A stretch of DNA of 57,307 bases from an uncultured bacterium. Its GTDB lineage: Bacteria; Cyanobacteriota; Vampirovibrionia; Gastranaerophilales; Gastranaerophilaceae. Positions within the stretch are counted from its first letter, which is position 1. Each line of letters opens with the position of its first letter. Below the pieces are notes generated by a model that did not search any database, was not told the origin of the DNA, and saw nothing but the letters and a program-made list of their open reading frames with translations. Of the stretch, positions 1 to 8,541 are shown in pieces. The position numbers and the translations under genes are program-made. The stretch is from assembly GCA_902788345.1 (NCBI GenBank), contig CADAJP010000008.1:1-57307 (forward strand), in the 5' to 3' direction.

Positions 1-299
1 CGCACAAAACAAGATAAACGAAAGGTGAAAAGAAAGCATCAAAAGTTTTACATATCAACACAAATAAGTTCAGTTTACGATTGTAGAATAATCAACTACA
101 CTGTTACAAATAATCATCTAGAGTGTTAGTTTACAGGTCGAAAAAAATTTTTTCATTGCGAGCCTGTGAGAGCGATGCAATCCAGTGTGTAGTGTAGACT
201 TCAGTCTACCCCCAAAAATACATTTGGTTAACAAAAGCCTACCCTACCTTAAAAATTAGTATTCTTTCTTCTCAAACAAACTGAACTATTACAACCGTC
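1..299. other. Non-coding region with REP-like repeat
   Basis: I see no convincing gene in this stretch. It contains a REP-like palindromic element at 153-210 (separate entry) and otherwise AT-rich sequence with stops in all frames. The secreted-protein gene on the minus strand ends at 300, so the region lies downstream of it. No clear intrinsic terminator for that gene was found. Confidence 0.6.
153..210. repeat. REP-like palindromic element
   Basis: The stretch begins with CATTGCGAG and runs to GATGCAATCCAG, with ATTGC (155-159) able to pair with GCAAT (177-181). It is followed by a perfect hairpin, GTAGACT (194-200), TC, AGTCTAC (203-209). The CATTGCGAG ... GCAATCCAG pattern resembles dispersed extragenic palindromes seen in many bacterial genomes. 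Only one copy of this form is in the window, so the repeat nature is inferred from resemblance. Confidence 0.45.
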
Positions 300-833
300 T
301 TAATCAGGGAAATTAAAATATATTGTTTCATTCGGTTTTATATCTATCTGTACCCCTTTACCCCATGGAGTTGAACGATTCGCATAATCTTCCCACACTT
401 CTCCTGCTTCGCCGTGGATAATTTTTTTTGTGTCATCAATATACGCAGGGGAAAACAATAGCGGTCCTAATGTTATTTCAGAATGTTTATAATCAGGCTT
501 CATTTTCTGCCTGTAGGTTGCCTTAATTTCCTGATTAATTGCATGTTCTTCACCGTTTAAATCAGTATAAGAGGTTGGAATAAATGTAAAAGATGCATTA
601 TGATGCCATTTTTCAGGTTCGGTAATATTTTGCATCTTACCTGTCAATATATAATTCTTCTTTAAAATTATTTCACTATTTAACGGGAAATTTCGGGTAA
701 CTTTGACTCTGATAGTTTCTTTTGGTGCGGTTGTCGAAATATTGTCTATTGCTTGTCCTTTAAACACTCTTGCCTGTGCAGGATATAATACTCCCAAAGA
801 CAACATAACCGCAAATAATACAAATTTTTTCAT
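300..833 (-). CDS. Secreted beta-rich hypothetical protein
   Basis: Encodes 177 residues of unknown function. The start was set at the ATG ending at 833 because it follows a good ribosome binding site (AGGAG, six bases upstream) and opens a typical Sec signal peptide: MKK, a hydrophobic stretch (VLFAVMLSLGVLY) and a PAQA cleavage site. An in-frame start 11 codons further upstream would bury the signal. The mature part alternates short hydrophobic and polar stretches as in beta-sandwich proteins, has no cysteines and ends in an aromatic residue cluster (IYFNFPD), which hints at a periplasmic or outer-membrane location. It is divergent from the TMEM43-family gene at 949. I recognise no family. 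Confidence 0.75.
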   Translation of the reverse strand: MKKFVLFAVMLSLGVLYPAQARVFKGQAIDNISTTAPKETIRVKVTRNFPLNSEIILKKNYILTGKMQNITEPEKWHHNASFTFIPTSYTDLNGEEHAINQEIKATYRQKMKPDYKHSEITLGPLLFSPAYIDDTKKIIHGEAGEVWEDYANRSTPWGKGVQIDIKPNETIYFNFPD

Positions 834-948
834 ATAAACTCCTCTTATTATTACTCCCTGCCCCAAAATATTATACCATAATTTTCATCTGTTATATTAA
901 ATAATTTAATTTTATTGTATAATGAGATACAAAAACAGGGGTGGAAAT

Positions 949-1971
949 ATGAAAAATTTTGGAAGTTTAGTTATTGGTATAATTTTATTCTTTGGAGCAT
1001 TCTGCCTTTTATGGTGGAATGAAGGAAACAGTGCAAAAAAAATAAATATTGCAAATTACACCAACAAAAACGCAATAGAAGTTAATTCAAACAATATTCA
1101 AAGAGATAATGACAACAAACTGATTGCCACAAACGGATCGGCGCAAACATCTTCAACCTTGAGTGATGAATTTGTAAACAGCCCAAATACATTAGTTTTA
1201 GAAAGAACCGTAAAAATGTATCAATGGATTGAAGATAGTGAAGACGGGAAAACCGTTTACAAAAAAGAATGGTCTGATATTGAACAAAATTCGGATGATT
1301 TTGAGGATAAAAGCCACAGAAATCCAAAATTTACTATAGTTTCAAAAGAATATGCTGCATCAAACGCAACACTCGGGCAGTATAATTTATCCGAAAAGCA
1401 AATAGGATTGATAACTCCGCAAAAAGAATTTTCCAATTTGACAGAAAAAACAGGATACAAAATAATAGACAACCAATATTACAAAGGGAATAATTTTGAA
1501 AATCCGGAAATTGGAGATGTATTAATATCATATAATTATGCACCTTCAGATTCGGCGGTATCAATTATCGGCGAACAAAAAAGCGATAATACTATCGTTT
1601 CAATGATACATAAAAAGCTCGGAGCCATATATATTCAATATGACGGTAAAATGACAAAAGATGAAATGCTTGAAAAATACAGAAACGACAACAAAATATT
1701 AACCATGTTTCTCAGATTCTTGGGATGGTTTTTGATGTTTATAGGGTTAAAATTATTCTTTGAACCTTTAATGAGTATTTTAAATTTTATACCAATTTTA
1801 GGGAAATTAGCGGATACGGCAACGACATTTATATTTGCGTTAATAACTTTTATACTTTCGCTGTTTACAATTTCAATCGCATGGTTTGCATACAGACCGC
1901 TGCTTTCCCTGTCGCTGATTGCGATAGGCACTTTAACGGCATTTTTTGTAAAGAAAAAATTAAACCAATAA
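949..1971 (+). CDS. TMEM43-family membrane protein
   Basis: About 340 residues. One membrane segment lies near the N terminus (residues about 4-22), directly followed by WWNEGNSAK, which matches the W-NEG signature that begins the TMEM43 (LUMA) family. A long soluble loop of about 230 residues follows, and the C terminus has three to four membrane segments including FLRFLGWFLMF and ILNFIPILGKLAD, also typical of the family. The bacterial members have no established function; the family is associated with membrane organisation. The start at 949 follows AGGGGTGG; an in-frame ATG at 922 would add nine residues without a ribosome binding site. The gene stands alone and diverges from the gene at 300-833. 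Confidence 0.8.
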   Translation: MKNFGSLVIGIILFFGAFCLLWWNEGNSAKKINIANYTNKNAIEVNSNNIQRDNDNKLIATNGSAQTSSTLSDEFVNSPNTLVLERTVKMYQWIEDSEDGKTVYKKEWSDIEQNSDDFEDKSHRNPKFTIVSKEYAASNATLGQYNLSEKQIGLITPQKEFSNLTEKTGYKIIDNQYYKGNNFENPEIGDVLISYNYAPSDSAVSIIGEQKSDNTIVSMIHKKLGAIYIQYDGKMTKDEMLEKYRNDNKILTMFLRFLGWFLMFIGLKLFFEPLMSILNFIPILGKLADTATTFIFALITFILSLFTISIAWFAYRPLLSLSLIAIGTLTAFFVKKKLNQ

Positions 1972-2022
1972 ATACATCATTTAGTGGATTTATAAACATA
2001 TAAAAAGAAATAAAATTTGACT

Positions 2023-2214
2023 ATGAAAATAGTTAAATTAACATTACCGTTAGAAGCTTATGCAAAGTCTCTGTTTAAAAACACAGTAGGCAACGATTTG
2101 CGAGGACATCGCGAAGGTAAAATTGTCTTCTTAAACAAAGTTGTTGCAGATACTTTTGCAAAAAATACTGCAAATAAATTGAGCTTTCACACTGCATCAA
2201 TTTACAAGATTTAA
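2023..2214 (+). CDS. Small hypothetical protein
   Basis: A 63-residue basic protein beginning MKIVKLTLPLEAYAK. The ATG at 2023 is preferred over a TTG two codons upstream. The ribosome binding site is weak (AAAGAAA). It lies between the TMEM43-family gene and a convergent minus-strand gene. The sequence has a mixed helical character without a signal peptide or recognisable motif. Codon use resembles the neighbouring genes, but its short length leaves some chance that it is not expressed. Confidence 0.45.
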   Translation: MKIVKLTLPLEAYAKSLFKNTVGNDLRGHREGKIVFLNKVVADTFAKNTANKLSFHTASIYKI

Positions 2215-2245
2215 AAACTGAAAACTCTCTGATTCTCAAACATTT

Positions 2246-3499
2246 TTAGCTTTCAAATTCAGAGCCAAGGTGTACTTCATCAGGCGAAACGAATTTTAGC
2301 CCCTTATCCATAGCAAGACGAAAATCTTTTGGCAGAGCTTGACGCGTACTGTTTTTATTTCCGTAAGAATCAGTTGTTGTTGCGGTAACTATAGTATTGT
2401 CTTTGTTATAGTCATAATTTACGGTTGATAACGGTTTTTCTAAATTCCAAGGTGCATAATGTGAAGCACTTGACGGCTTGCCGTTGTCATAAGACACAAC
2501 CCACAGTCCGTTTGCTTCGCGTCCTGATTCATAACGCGCAATCATTTTGGTTCCACCGTTGCTGTCAACTACACGCATCTGCGAAGCACAAAGTTCATAT
2601 TTACCATTATCTTGCGGAATTGTAAGTATTCTTTTACCGTCTTTTGTTACACCGCTGATGAATGCATCTTCAGGAATTTTACCCTCTGCAACGCCTTTTT
2701 CAAGAAAATTTGTTTCATCAATCAAATCTTTTGCCGAATCATCAGACGAATGTTTTGGCATATTCAACAAAGCTCTTACGCTGTTTGATTTACCAAGAAT
2801 ATCAAGCATATATTCGGTTTTTGGCAGCTGAACTTCACCTGCAGTTTTTGGCAATTTTGCATTTTGTAATAGTTGTTCAACTTTATCTAAACCTTCCGGC
2901 ATATTTACAACATTAGAGGTCATGTACGGAGTCTGAATCAATTGACTAAACACTCTGTCTTTAACCATTTTTGTTTCAACGACTGTACCTTCAGGCATTT
3001 CAAATTCTTCACCATTAATTTTCATTTTTCCGCCATTGGCAAATGAAAGATAATTTACCTGTGAACCATCATTGAACTTTATTTCATACGATTTATTTCC
3101 GCCATCTTGTTGTTTAAATGTGATTTGTGCAAGTTTCCCGTTACAAGACGCAGAAACGGTATCCTCACTTATCGGAGTATAGGTTTCAGAATTAATCACC
3201 GGTTTTTTATAAGCCTTGTATTCCTGCAAAAGTTTATCATAACCGTTATCTAATTCCGCAAAGAAATTCGTTTCATGAACCATTTTTAGCTCGTTTGCGG
3301 CATTAAATTTTTTAACGGCAGCTTCGGTGCGTTCATCAGCCGATTTTGGCTCATCCCCCGAACGCGAAAATTCATCATCCTTACCCGGAGGAGGATTTTT
3401 GCGTTCAAAATTAGGCGGTACTTTTCTTTTAAATCTGGAGCCAAAGTTTTCTATGGCAGTTTTGACAGGCGAAAGCGAGACATTTTCGATATGAACCAT
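2246..3499 (-). CDS. Lineage-type hypothetical protein with N-terminal ENFGSRFKRK tag
   Basis: A 417-residue soluble protein without a signal peptide or membrane segment. The start is well supported by AAAGGAGG eight bases upstream. Residues about 10-30 hold an FGSRFKRK tag, similar to the F-x-G tags near the N termini of several other proteins in the window. A charged, proline-rich linker follows (PPNFERKNPPPGKDDE). The remainder contains beta-rich blocks with repeated short patterns such as Y-D-N-G or D-G-S-Q and K-D-G-K-R, like the toxin-type YD repeats but too degenerate to assign. An AT-rich spacer of about 190 bases separates it from the lipase gene upstream. Function unknown. Confidence 0.8.
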   Translation of the reverse strand: MVHIENVSLSPVKTAIENFGSRFKRKVPPNFERKNPPPGKDDEFSRSGDEPKSADERTEAAVKKFNAANELKMVHETNFFAELDNGYDKLLQEYKAYKKPVINSETYTPISEDTVSASCNGKLAQITFKQQDGGNKSYEIKFNDGSQVNYLSFANGGKMKINGEEFEMPEGTVVETKMVKDRVFSQLIQTPYMTSNVVNMPEGLDKVEQLLQNAKLPKTAGEVQLPKTEYMLDILGKSNSVRALLNMPKHSSDDSAKDLIDETNFLEKGVAEGKIPEDAFISGVTKDGKRILTIPQDNGKYELCASQMRVVDSNGGTKMIARYESGREANGLWVVSYDNGKPSSASHYAPWNLEKPLSTVNYDYNKDNTIVTATTTDSYGNKNSTRQALPKDFRLAMDKGLKFVSPDEVHLGSEFES

Positions 3500-3640
3500 A
3501 TTATTGCCTCCTTTCTTATTTTTTAAGCACCATTTATATTAATTAAAAAAAAAATATATTATATATTTTTGATATACTAATTATATATTGTTACATAAAT
3601 TAATAATTTTTAATAATTTTATTTGATGTTGTCACATAAT

Positions 3641-3677
3641 AAATGTTAAAGACTTAAAACACAAGCTCTTAACATTT
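3641..3677 (-). terminator. Possible hairpin downstream of lipase gene
   Basis: AAATGTTAA (3641-3649) and TTAACATTT (3669-3677) are perfect inverted arms separated by 19 bases. In the minus direction the second arm is followed by ATTATG, not a strong T run, so this may be a back-up terminator or an operator rather than a main terminator. Confidence 0.35.
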
Positions 3678-3679
3678 AC

Positions 3680-3714
3680 AGTAAAAAGGCATTTATTTAA
3701 AATGCTTTTTTACT
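3680..3714 (-). terminator. Intrinsic terminator overlapping the lipase stop codon
   Basis: On the minus strand the sequence AGTAAAAAAGCATTT, a short loop, AAATGCCTTTTTACT forms an interrupted 14-bp stem ending in a T run. It overlaps the last codons and stop of the lipase gene (stop at 3693-3695), a compact arrangement common in AT-rich genomes. Confidence 0.6.
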
Positions 3715-4856
3715 ATTTTTTTCGCCTTTTCCAAAGCTTCAGACGATAGTTCTGCCATTATCATATCCAAATTATTTAATGCTATACCAATAGCCGTACT
3801 GTTATACCAATTTTCGCTCTGAGCTTGAATCATATCTGTTGCATTTTTAATTGCAAGCCCAAATTCTGAATTTTGAACATTCTCTGCAATACTTTTTCGC
3901 AAAGCTTCTGCTTTTTGGAAAAACGGACTGTTTACAATTTCTTCAGGAAGATTTATCTGAGTTGAAGTTGAACAACCCATAAATTCAGAAATGTTATTAT
4001 AATTCTTCAACGGATTATTAGAATCATAGTACCACAACGACAAACCTTCTTTTTGATTAAATTCTTTTGGCTTTCGTATAACTCTACCCATTTTTTCTTC
4101 AGAATATTCAAATATACCCTCATGAGTCGTTAATAAAATATTTGCTAAAACTTCTGATGTTGAATCAAGGTTTACTTCATTCAATTCTATCGGGGCAATT
4201 AAATATCTCACACCGACATGTTCTCCGAACATTCCGCACCAATCATTCATAACAGAATAATTTGTTATAAACGAATAATCAAATTTTGTATTACAATCAT
4301 ACAAGTCTAAAAGATGCAAACACCCCGGAGCATTAAATGTATAAGTTTCTACTTTTTTGCGGTTAATTGTATATTCTTTGGCTGCGATAATCTGAGCTAA
4401 CGCACCACCTAAAGAATGACCGACTATGACAATTTTATGTCTTGGATATTGATCTCTTACAGCTTTATAAAACTCCCAAGCATCTTTGAATTGTTCGGCA
4501 CAAACCCCAACCAGAAAAGAAGAATCCGTATCCAAATCTTTCATAAAAACATTTACATCAGATTCATTTTCACCCAGCCCGGGCCTTTCTGTCCCTCTAT
4601 ATGCAAGCACAAGCTCTTTTTTATTATTGTTTTCAAAAAGACATGCACAAAAACCGCTATCAAGATTTTTATAACTGTAAAACTCACAGTTTTCTTGCCT
4701 TTCAGATAATAATGTATCAATAACTTTCTTTATTTTAGAATTTTGATTTAATGATACTTCTTTTAAAGTATAATCTTTGAGCTGTAAAAAGAATTCTCCG
4801 CCATAAGCAATTTTTGATAAATTCAAATAATGTTTTTTAATTTTTCTTTCAAACAT
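3693..4856 (-). CDS. Class 3 lipase-like alpha/beta hydrolase
   Basis: 387 residues. The nucleophile elbow GHSLGG lies at residues 146-151 (Ser148) after the strand KIVIV, and the oxyanion-side motif YRGTE at 86-90 is characteristic of class 3 lipases. A later NDW and GEHVG segment around residues 215-225 is placed like the Asp-containing loop of this family. There is no signal peptide, so an intracellular lipid or acyl-ester substrate is likely. The ATG lies two bases after the stop of the acyl-ACP thioesterase gene, so the two are translationally linked. The pairing suggests handling of fatty acyl groups, but the actual substrate cannot be read from the sequence. Confidence 0.8.
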   Translation of the reverse strand: MFERKIKKHYLNLSKIAYGGEFFLQLKDYTLKEVSLNQNSKIKKVIDTLLSERQENCEFYSYKNLDSGFCACLFENNNKKELVLAYRGTERPGLGENESDVNVFMKDLDTDSSFLVGVCAEQFKDAWEFYKAVRDQYPRHKIVIVGHSLGGALAQIIAAKEYTINRKKVETYTFNAPGCLHLLDLYDCNTKFDYSFITNYSVMNDWCGMFGEHVGVRYLIAPIELNEVNLDSTSEVLANILLTTHEGIFEYSEEKMGRVIRKPKEFNQKEGLSLWYYDSNNPLKNYNNISEFMGCSTSTQINLPEEIVNSPFFQKAEALRKSIAENVQNSEFGLAIKNATDMIQAQSENWYNSTAIGIALNNLDMIMAELSSEALEKAKKIVKKHFK

Positions 4857-4858
4857 AT

Positions 4859-5650
4859 TTACCCCTGTTCACTTTTTACCTTTAGCGGATAATCAACTAT
4901 ACTTTCATTACAGATACCTTCACTCCATGATGTTGAAATATCACATACTGATACCCCATCTTTTTCAACAATATGATTATAAGTACCATCATTTGCTGTT
5001 TTATATGTTGAACAAATCAATTTATCGCCAAGAAAAGTTTCTCGATTAAACCTTATATGCAAACTCTTTAATGTATGTGATTTTTTAAAATCATCATTCA
5101 TCGTCATTTCTGCAAGATTTATATAACTTTTATTATTTACATGATTATTAAAATCCAAATCAGACAAGTTTATCACATGCACAATCTCATTGATTTTATC
5201 TTTTTGCTCAGGCAAAGAGAACTTTTTATGCTCTCCAAGAACTAATTCATCCCATACTCCAAAACGATTTGCAATTTCATCAGTTTTAGTAGGTCTTTTG
5301 GATTCCTTATCAATAACAAACCAAAGAGCATTCCCCTTTGTAAAAACTTTGTCGTTAAAATATAACTTAAAATCTGTATATATTTTCAACTTTGACAATT
5401 CAGAAATCCAAATTTCTACCTTTATATCTTCAGACCAAAAAGGCAGATTATCAACAAAATCCATATTAAATTCGCTTACAATCCAGTATTGATTTGTTGC
5501 AAATAAATCATATGCAGCCATCTTTTTTGTCGCGCAAAATCTTGCAAAAGCATCCTGCAAGTACATTATTGCTGAAATAGGCCTTAATCTGTAATGCAGC
5601 AAATCCATATTATCAAGAATAACATTATAGCTTTTTACATATTTATCCAT
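4859..5650 (-). CDS. Acyl-ACP thioesterase (FatA/FatB-type)
   Basis: 263 residues with two hotdog domains. The N-terminal half carries the W-x-V-S-E-F pattern and a hotdog core ending in VFTKGNALWFVID. The C-terminal half has DLDFNNHVNNKSY, the N-x-H-V-N-N active-site motif of plant and bacterial FatA/FatB thioesterases. The family hydrolyses acyl-acyl carrier protein to free fatty acid, ending fatty acid elongation. It is the first gene of a two-gene unit with the lipase-like gene immediately downstream. Length matches bacterial members (about 250 residues). A ribosome binding site (AAAGGGGAAA) precedes the ATG at 5650. Confidence 0.88.
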   Translation of the reverse strand: MDKYVKSYNVILDNMDLLHYRLRPISAIMYLQDAFARFCATKKMAAYDLFATNQYWIVSEFNMDFVDNLPFWSEDIKVEIWISELSKLKIYTDFKLYFNDKVFTKGNALWFVIDKESKRPTKTDEIANRFGVWDELVLGEHKKFSLPEQKDKINEIVHVINLSDLDFNNHVNNKSYINLAEMTMNDDFKKSHTLKSLHIRFNRETFLGDKLICSTYKTANDGTYNHIVEKDGVSVCDISTSWSEGICNESIVDYPLKVKSEQG

Positions 5651-5693
5651 AAATTTTCCCCTTTAGATAATCGTACAACAAAATAAATTGTTA

Positions 5694-6353
5694 TTAAAGA
5701 GAATCCCTCAATAGAATAATAGTTTGCTGAATTTCAGTTTTAAGAAAGCCTAATTGTTCCTGTATATTATTCGGATTATATATATATCCGGCGCTTCCGT
5801 ACGAAAGATACGGGTTATACTTTTCAGCCTCTGTCCTTAAAAGAGCAATTGACTGAGTGTGTGCACTAAGTTCAAGCAATCTTTTATACGAAACATAACT
5901 GCTTTCCGGCTTACCTGCATACCTGTCACGAAAATCATCTACATTACGATTAAAATAATAAACTTTTGCATTAAACAGCTGAACATTTGCATTTTCTTCC
6001 ATAACATCGTACAAATTTTCAAGCATTGTTATAAATTCATTCAAATCATTGGCATATTTTGATGTTTTATCAGTTTTTAATATAATATTCACAAAAGCCG
6101 GATCATCTTTTGGAGCAGGTTTTATTTCATTCTCAGAATTAAAATCCTTTGATTCAATCGGTTTTACCGATTTTGCTTCCTGTTCATCATCTTCAGATGC
6201 ACCTGTTTTACCGTAATCTCGGGTGACTTCAGGCAATGTACCGACATAACCCTTACCATCAACCGGCAATTTGCGGTTTTTTGCGTAAACAGCACTATTT
6301 AAGCACAACGATATTATTAAGAAAAATATACAAATTATGCGACTGATATTCAT
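5694..6353 (-). CDS. Secreted hypothetical protein
   Basis: 219 residues. A clear Sec signal peptide occupies the first 24 residues (MNISRIICIFFLII ... SAVYA). Residues about 30-85 are a charged, low-complexity linker (EDDEQEAK, ENEIKPAPKDD), followed by a mostly helical C-terminal domain (about 90-219) with regular leucine and glutamine spacing. No known motif. It lies 43 bases upstream of the thioesterase gene on the same strand, so co-transcription is possible. Probably a periplasmic helical protein; function unknown. Confidence 0.7.
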   Translation of the reverse strand: MNISRIICIFFLIISLCLNSAVYAKNRKLPVDGKGYVGTLPEVTRDYGKTGASEDDEQEAKSVKPIESKDFNSENEIKPAPKDDPAFVNIILKTDKTSKYANDLNEFITMLENLYDVMEENANVQLFNAKVYYFNRNVDDFRDRYAGKPESSYVSYKRLLELSAHTQSIALLRTEAEKYNPYLSYGSAGYIYNPNNIQEQLGFLKTEIQQTIILLRDSL

Positions 6354-6506
6354 ACTAACATTATAATTACTTATGGCGAAAAATCATCATTTATTTAAAC
6401 TAGGTGGGACATTTTGCGATTAAATGTAACAATTTTTTAAGATAATAACAACAAAAAATATCTTTTGTTTTACAATAATTGTATCAATTACTAATTAAGG
6501 TGTAGC

Positions 6507-7562
6507 ATGAAAGTTCAAAATATTAATTATCATTCGATGATTAGCCAGCACAAAGCCAAGTACGGTTTTGAGGAACAAAGTACGGGTGTGGATTTATGCG
6601 GCAATCAGAGTGTGGGTATAAATACAGGTATAAATAAAAATAAAGAATATTATAACGGCAGCTTTACTGGGAAAGAAAAGGCTGCCGTTAGTTTATCTTC
6701 AAGGATGTTAGAAAATCTTATAGATGCCTGCAACAATCACACAACAATCGTTCAGAATTTAGTTGCGTTAGTTTTGGCACTAGGGCCTAGAACAATAGCA
6801 ATATTATCACTTCCGGGCAAAAAGAATAAGGAAGATAAAATTTACGCATCAGGACACGCTTGGGCTTCAGGTTTAATCGGATTTGGTTTCGCATCTGTTG
6901 TTATGTACCCTCTGGGACAAGCAGCAAAGAAAATAAGAGAAGATGCTCAAACAGTTCTCGGCAGAATTGACAAAAGCAATGATGTAAAACTTGTAATGAA
7001 AAGACTTAAAAAGCTTTCCGAAGCTGAAACTCCTGATTTATCAAAATATCAGCCGGAAAATCTTTTAAAAGGTACATCATTTGTTGATGATAAAACTGAC
7101 GACTTTATGAAGAAATTTGGTGTTCCTTATGACAAAGAATTCTTAAATTCTATAGGATATTTGGATGAAAACGGGCAAATATCTAAAAATGTCAAAGATA
7201 TAGATTATATGAAATTCCATCAGGATTACTGCAATAAAAACCTGACAAAATCAAAACTTCTTGAAGGAACTAAACATATTAAAAAATTCTATGAAAATAA
7301 ATTCCTTAAAAACTTTGTAGAACTTGATAAGAGCGGAAACTTCAAAAGTCTGAATAAAAATCTTGACTTTGACCTTGTATATAAAGCTATAAATATGGCT
7401 CCGGATGTACTTGTATTCGGTATAATAAAAGCAATGCTTACAGTCGCTTTGATTCCACCGATATTAAAATATGTATTTGGTATCGAAAAAAGCAAACCGG
7501 CTCAAGCGGCTCAAACCCCAAACACTCCGACTCCGGACGAAAAGAAAGGAGGTATTAAATAA
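6507..7562 (+). CDS. Lineage-type membrane protein with NGSFTG tag (first of pair)
   Basis: 351 residues. It begins without a Sec signal but carries the tag NGSFTGKE near residue 50. Hydrophobic segments lie at about 75-95 (VQNLVALVLALGPRTIAIL), 115-135 (GLIGFGFASVVMYPLGQAA) and 305-330 (FGIIKAMLTVALIPPILKYVFG), separated by a long charged region of about 170 residues. The C-terminal tail is proline- and threonine-rich. The last codon overlaps the start of the next gene by one base, so the two proteins are probably made together and may interact in the membrane. Start at 6507 follows TTAAGGTGTAGC. I recognise no known family. Confidence 0.75.
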   Translation: MKVQNINYHSMISQHKAKYGFEEQSTGVDLCGNQSVGINTGINKNKEYYNGSFTGKEKAAVSLSSRMLENLIDACNNHTTIVQNLVALVLALGPRTIAILSLPGKKNKEDKIYASGHAWASGLIGFGFASVVMYPLGQAAKKIREDAQTVLGRIDKSNDVKLVMKRLKKLSEAETPDLSKYQPENLLKGTSFVDDKTDDFMKKFGVPYDKEFLNSIGYLDENGQISKNVKDIDYMKFHQDYCNKNLTKSKLLEGTKHIKKFYENKFLKNFVELDKSGNFKSLNKNLDFDLVYKAINMAPDVLVFGIIKAMLTVALIPPILKYVFGIEKSKPAQAAQTPNTPTPDEKKGGIK

Positions 7563-8401
7563 TGAAAGTTACTTTAAATACCTCTATATACAACAACAGA
7601 CAAAATTTAAACAACAGAAAGAATAATCCGTCATTTAGCGGCGGTGCAGTTCCGGTAAAATCCGCATTTTTAGATCCGTTCCGCAAAGGCATGGACAAAA
7701 TTACGGACAAAATTGCAGATTACTACTCAGGATTTGCATTTTCAAATTCATTTACAAATTGGCTTGCTAAAAGAGAAAAACTTGATAAGATTGTTGGTCA
7801 TATGCAAACTGCAGGTTCTATAGTTATTTCAAGTATGTATATGACACAAACATTGAGAAATGAAAATCTTGATGAAAAAAGAAAGAAAACTCTTGCAATA
7901 AACCAAGGTTTAACTTTATTATTCTCAACATTAGGTGCATACACTCTTGACAGTAAACTTGCTAATTTCTGGAACAAACATGTTTCAATGAAATATGCAG
8001 CTAATTTCTTGGAAAAACCTGTTCAAGAATTAGAAAAAGAATTAGCAAAACACCGCGAATCGATTAAGGCATTATATATTGAAAAACATCCTGAAGATGC
8101 AGGATTGGTTAAATTCAAAAAACCTAACTTACTTCATTATGTTGAAAAAGGCTTGAAAAATGATAACTTAACAGGCAAGTTAAAAGGTTTAGATGCACTG
8201 AAATCACTAATCGTATTCGGTACAGTTTACAGATTTATCGGTCCGGTTGCAGTTACACCGTTTGCAAACATGATTGGTAACAAATTATTCTATGCAGAAG
8301 ACAAAAACGCCAAAGAACAACCGCAAACAGCCTCACCACAAACAGAACAATATGTTGCAAACAAACCTAAACTTGAAAACTTTATAAGTAAATTAAAATA
8401 A
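7562..8401 (+). CDS. Lineage-type membrane protein with NPSFSG tag (second of pair)
   Basis: 279 residues, translationally coupled to the preceding gene (TAATG overlap, with AAAGGAGG just upstream). The N terminus has no Sec signal but has the tag NNPSFSGGAV at about residues 20-29. Hydrophobic stretches occur at about 115-135 (GLTLLFSTLGAYTL) and 215-240 (SLIVFGTVYRFIGPVAVTPFANMIG); the latter is placed like the last hydrophobic segment of the upstream protein, and both end in a Q/P/T-rich tail. The shared layout suggests distant paralogues. Function unknown. Confidence 0.75.
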   Translation: MKVTLNTSIYNNRQNLNNRKNNPSFSGGAVPVKSAFLDPFRKGMDKITDKIADYYSGFAFSNSFTNWLAKREKLDKIVGHMQTAGSIVISSMYMTQTLRNENLDEKRKKTLAINQGLTLLFSTLGAYTLDSKLANFWNKHVSMKYAANFLEKPVQELEKELAKHRESIKALYIEKHPEDAGLVKFKKPNLLHYVEKGLKNDNLTGKLKGLDALKSLIVFGTVYRFIGPVAVTPFANMIGNKLFYAEDKNAKEQPQTASPQTEQYVANKPKLENFISKLK

Positions 8402-8403
8402 AG

Positions 8404-8433
8404 CAAAAAAAAAGAGCCTTATAATAAGACCCT
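8404..8433 (-). terminator. Intrinsic terminator of small RNA candidate
   Basis: Read on the minus strand, AGGGTCTTAT and ATAAGGCTCT form a stem with two G-T wobbles, followed by ten T residues (the A run at 8404-8413). It terminates minus-strand transcription and has no upstream minus-strand protein gene between it and 8540, which supports a stand-alone RNA gene. Confidence 0.7.
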
Positions 8434-8537
8434 TTGGAATGTAAACTTCTTTACCATTCCTCGTAATAGTGAAGTGTGAAGTGTGTGCTTAAAGTCTGGG
8501 GTAAATCCTCTAGACTTTTCGCATCCTCGTGTTTACA
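8404..8537 (-). ncRNA. Candidate structured small RNA
   Basis: A promoter-like element (GCAATT at 8565-8570 and TACTTTATA at 8542-8550, minus strand) is followed 5 bases later by TGTAAAC (8531-8537 complement), which pairs with GTTTACA (8440-8446 complement), closing a large stem. Inside is a perfect 7-bp hairpin AAAGTCT ... AGACTTT with the loop AGAGGATTTACCCC, and a strand with two ACTTCAC copies. A T-tailed terminator ends it at 8404. GAGGA occurs three times. There is no convincing reading frame. I do not recognise a known RNA family. Confidence 0.6.
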
Positions 8538-8541
8538 TGTA

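Noticed and set aside
8404..8537. 6S RNA or a known riboswitch
   Set aside because: I could not match the 6S central bubble or any riboswitch core that I know, and no gene lies directly downstream on the minus strand before the terminator.
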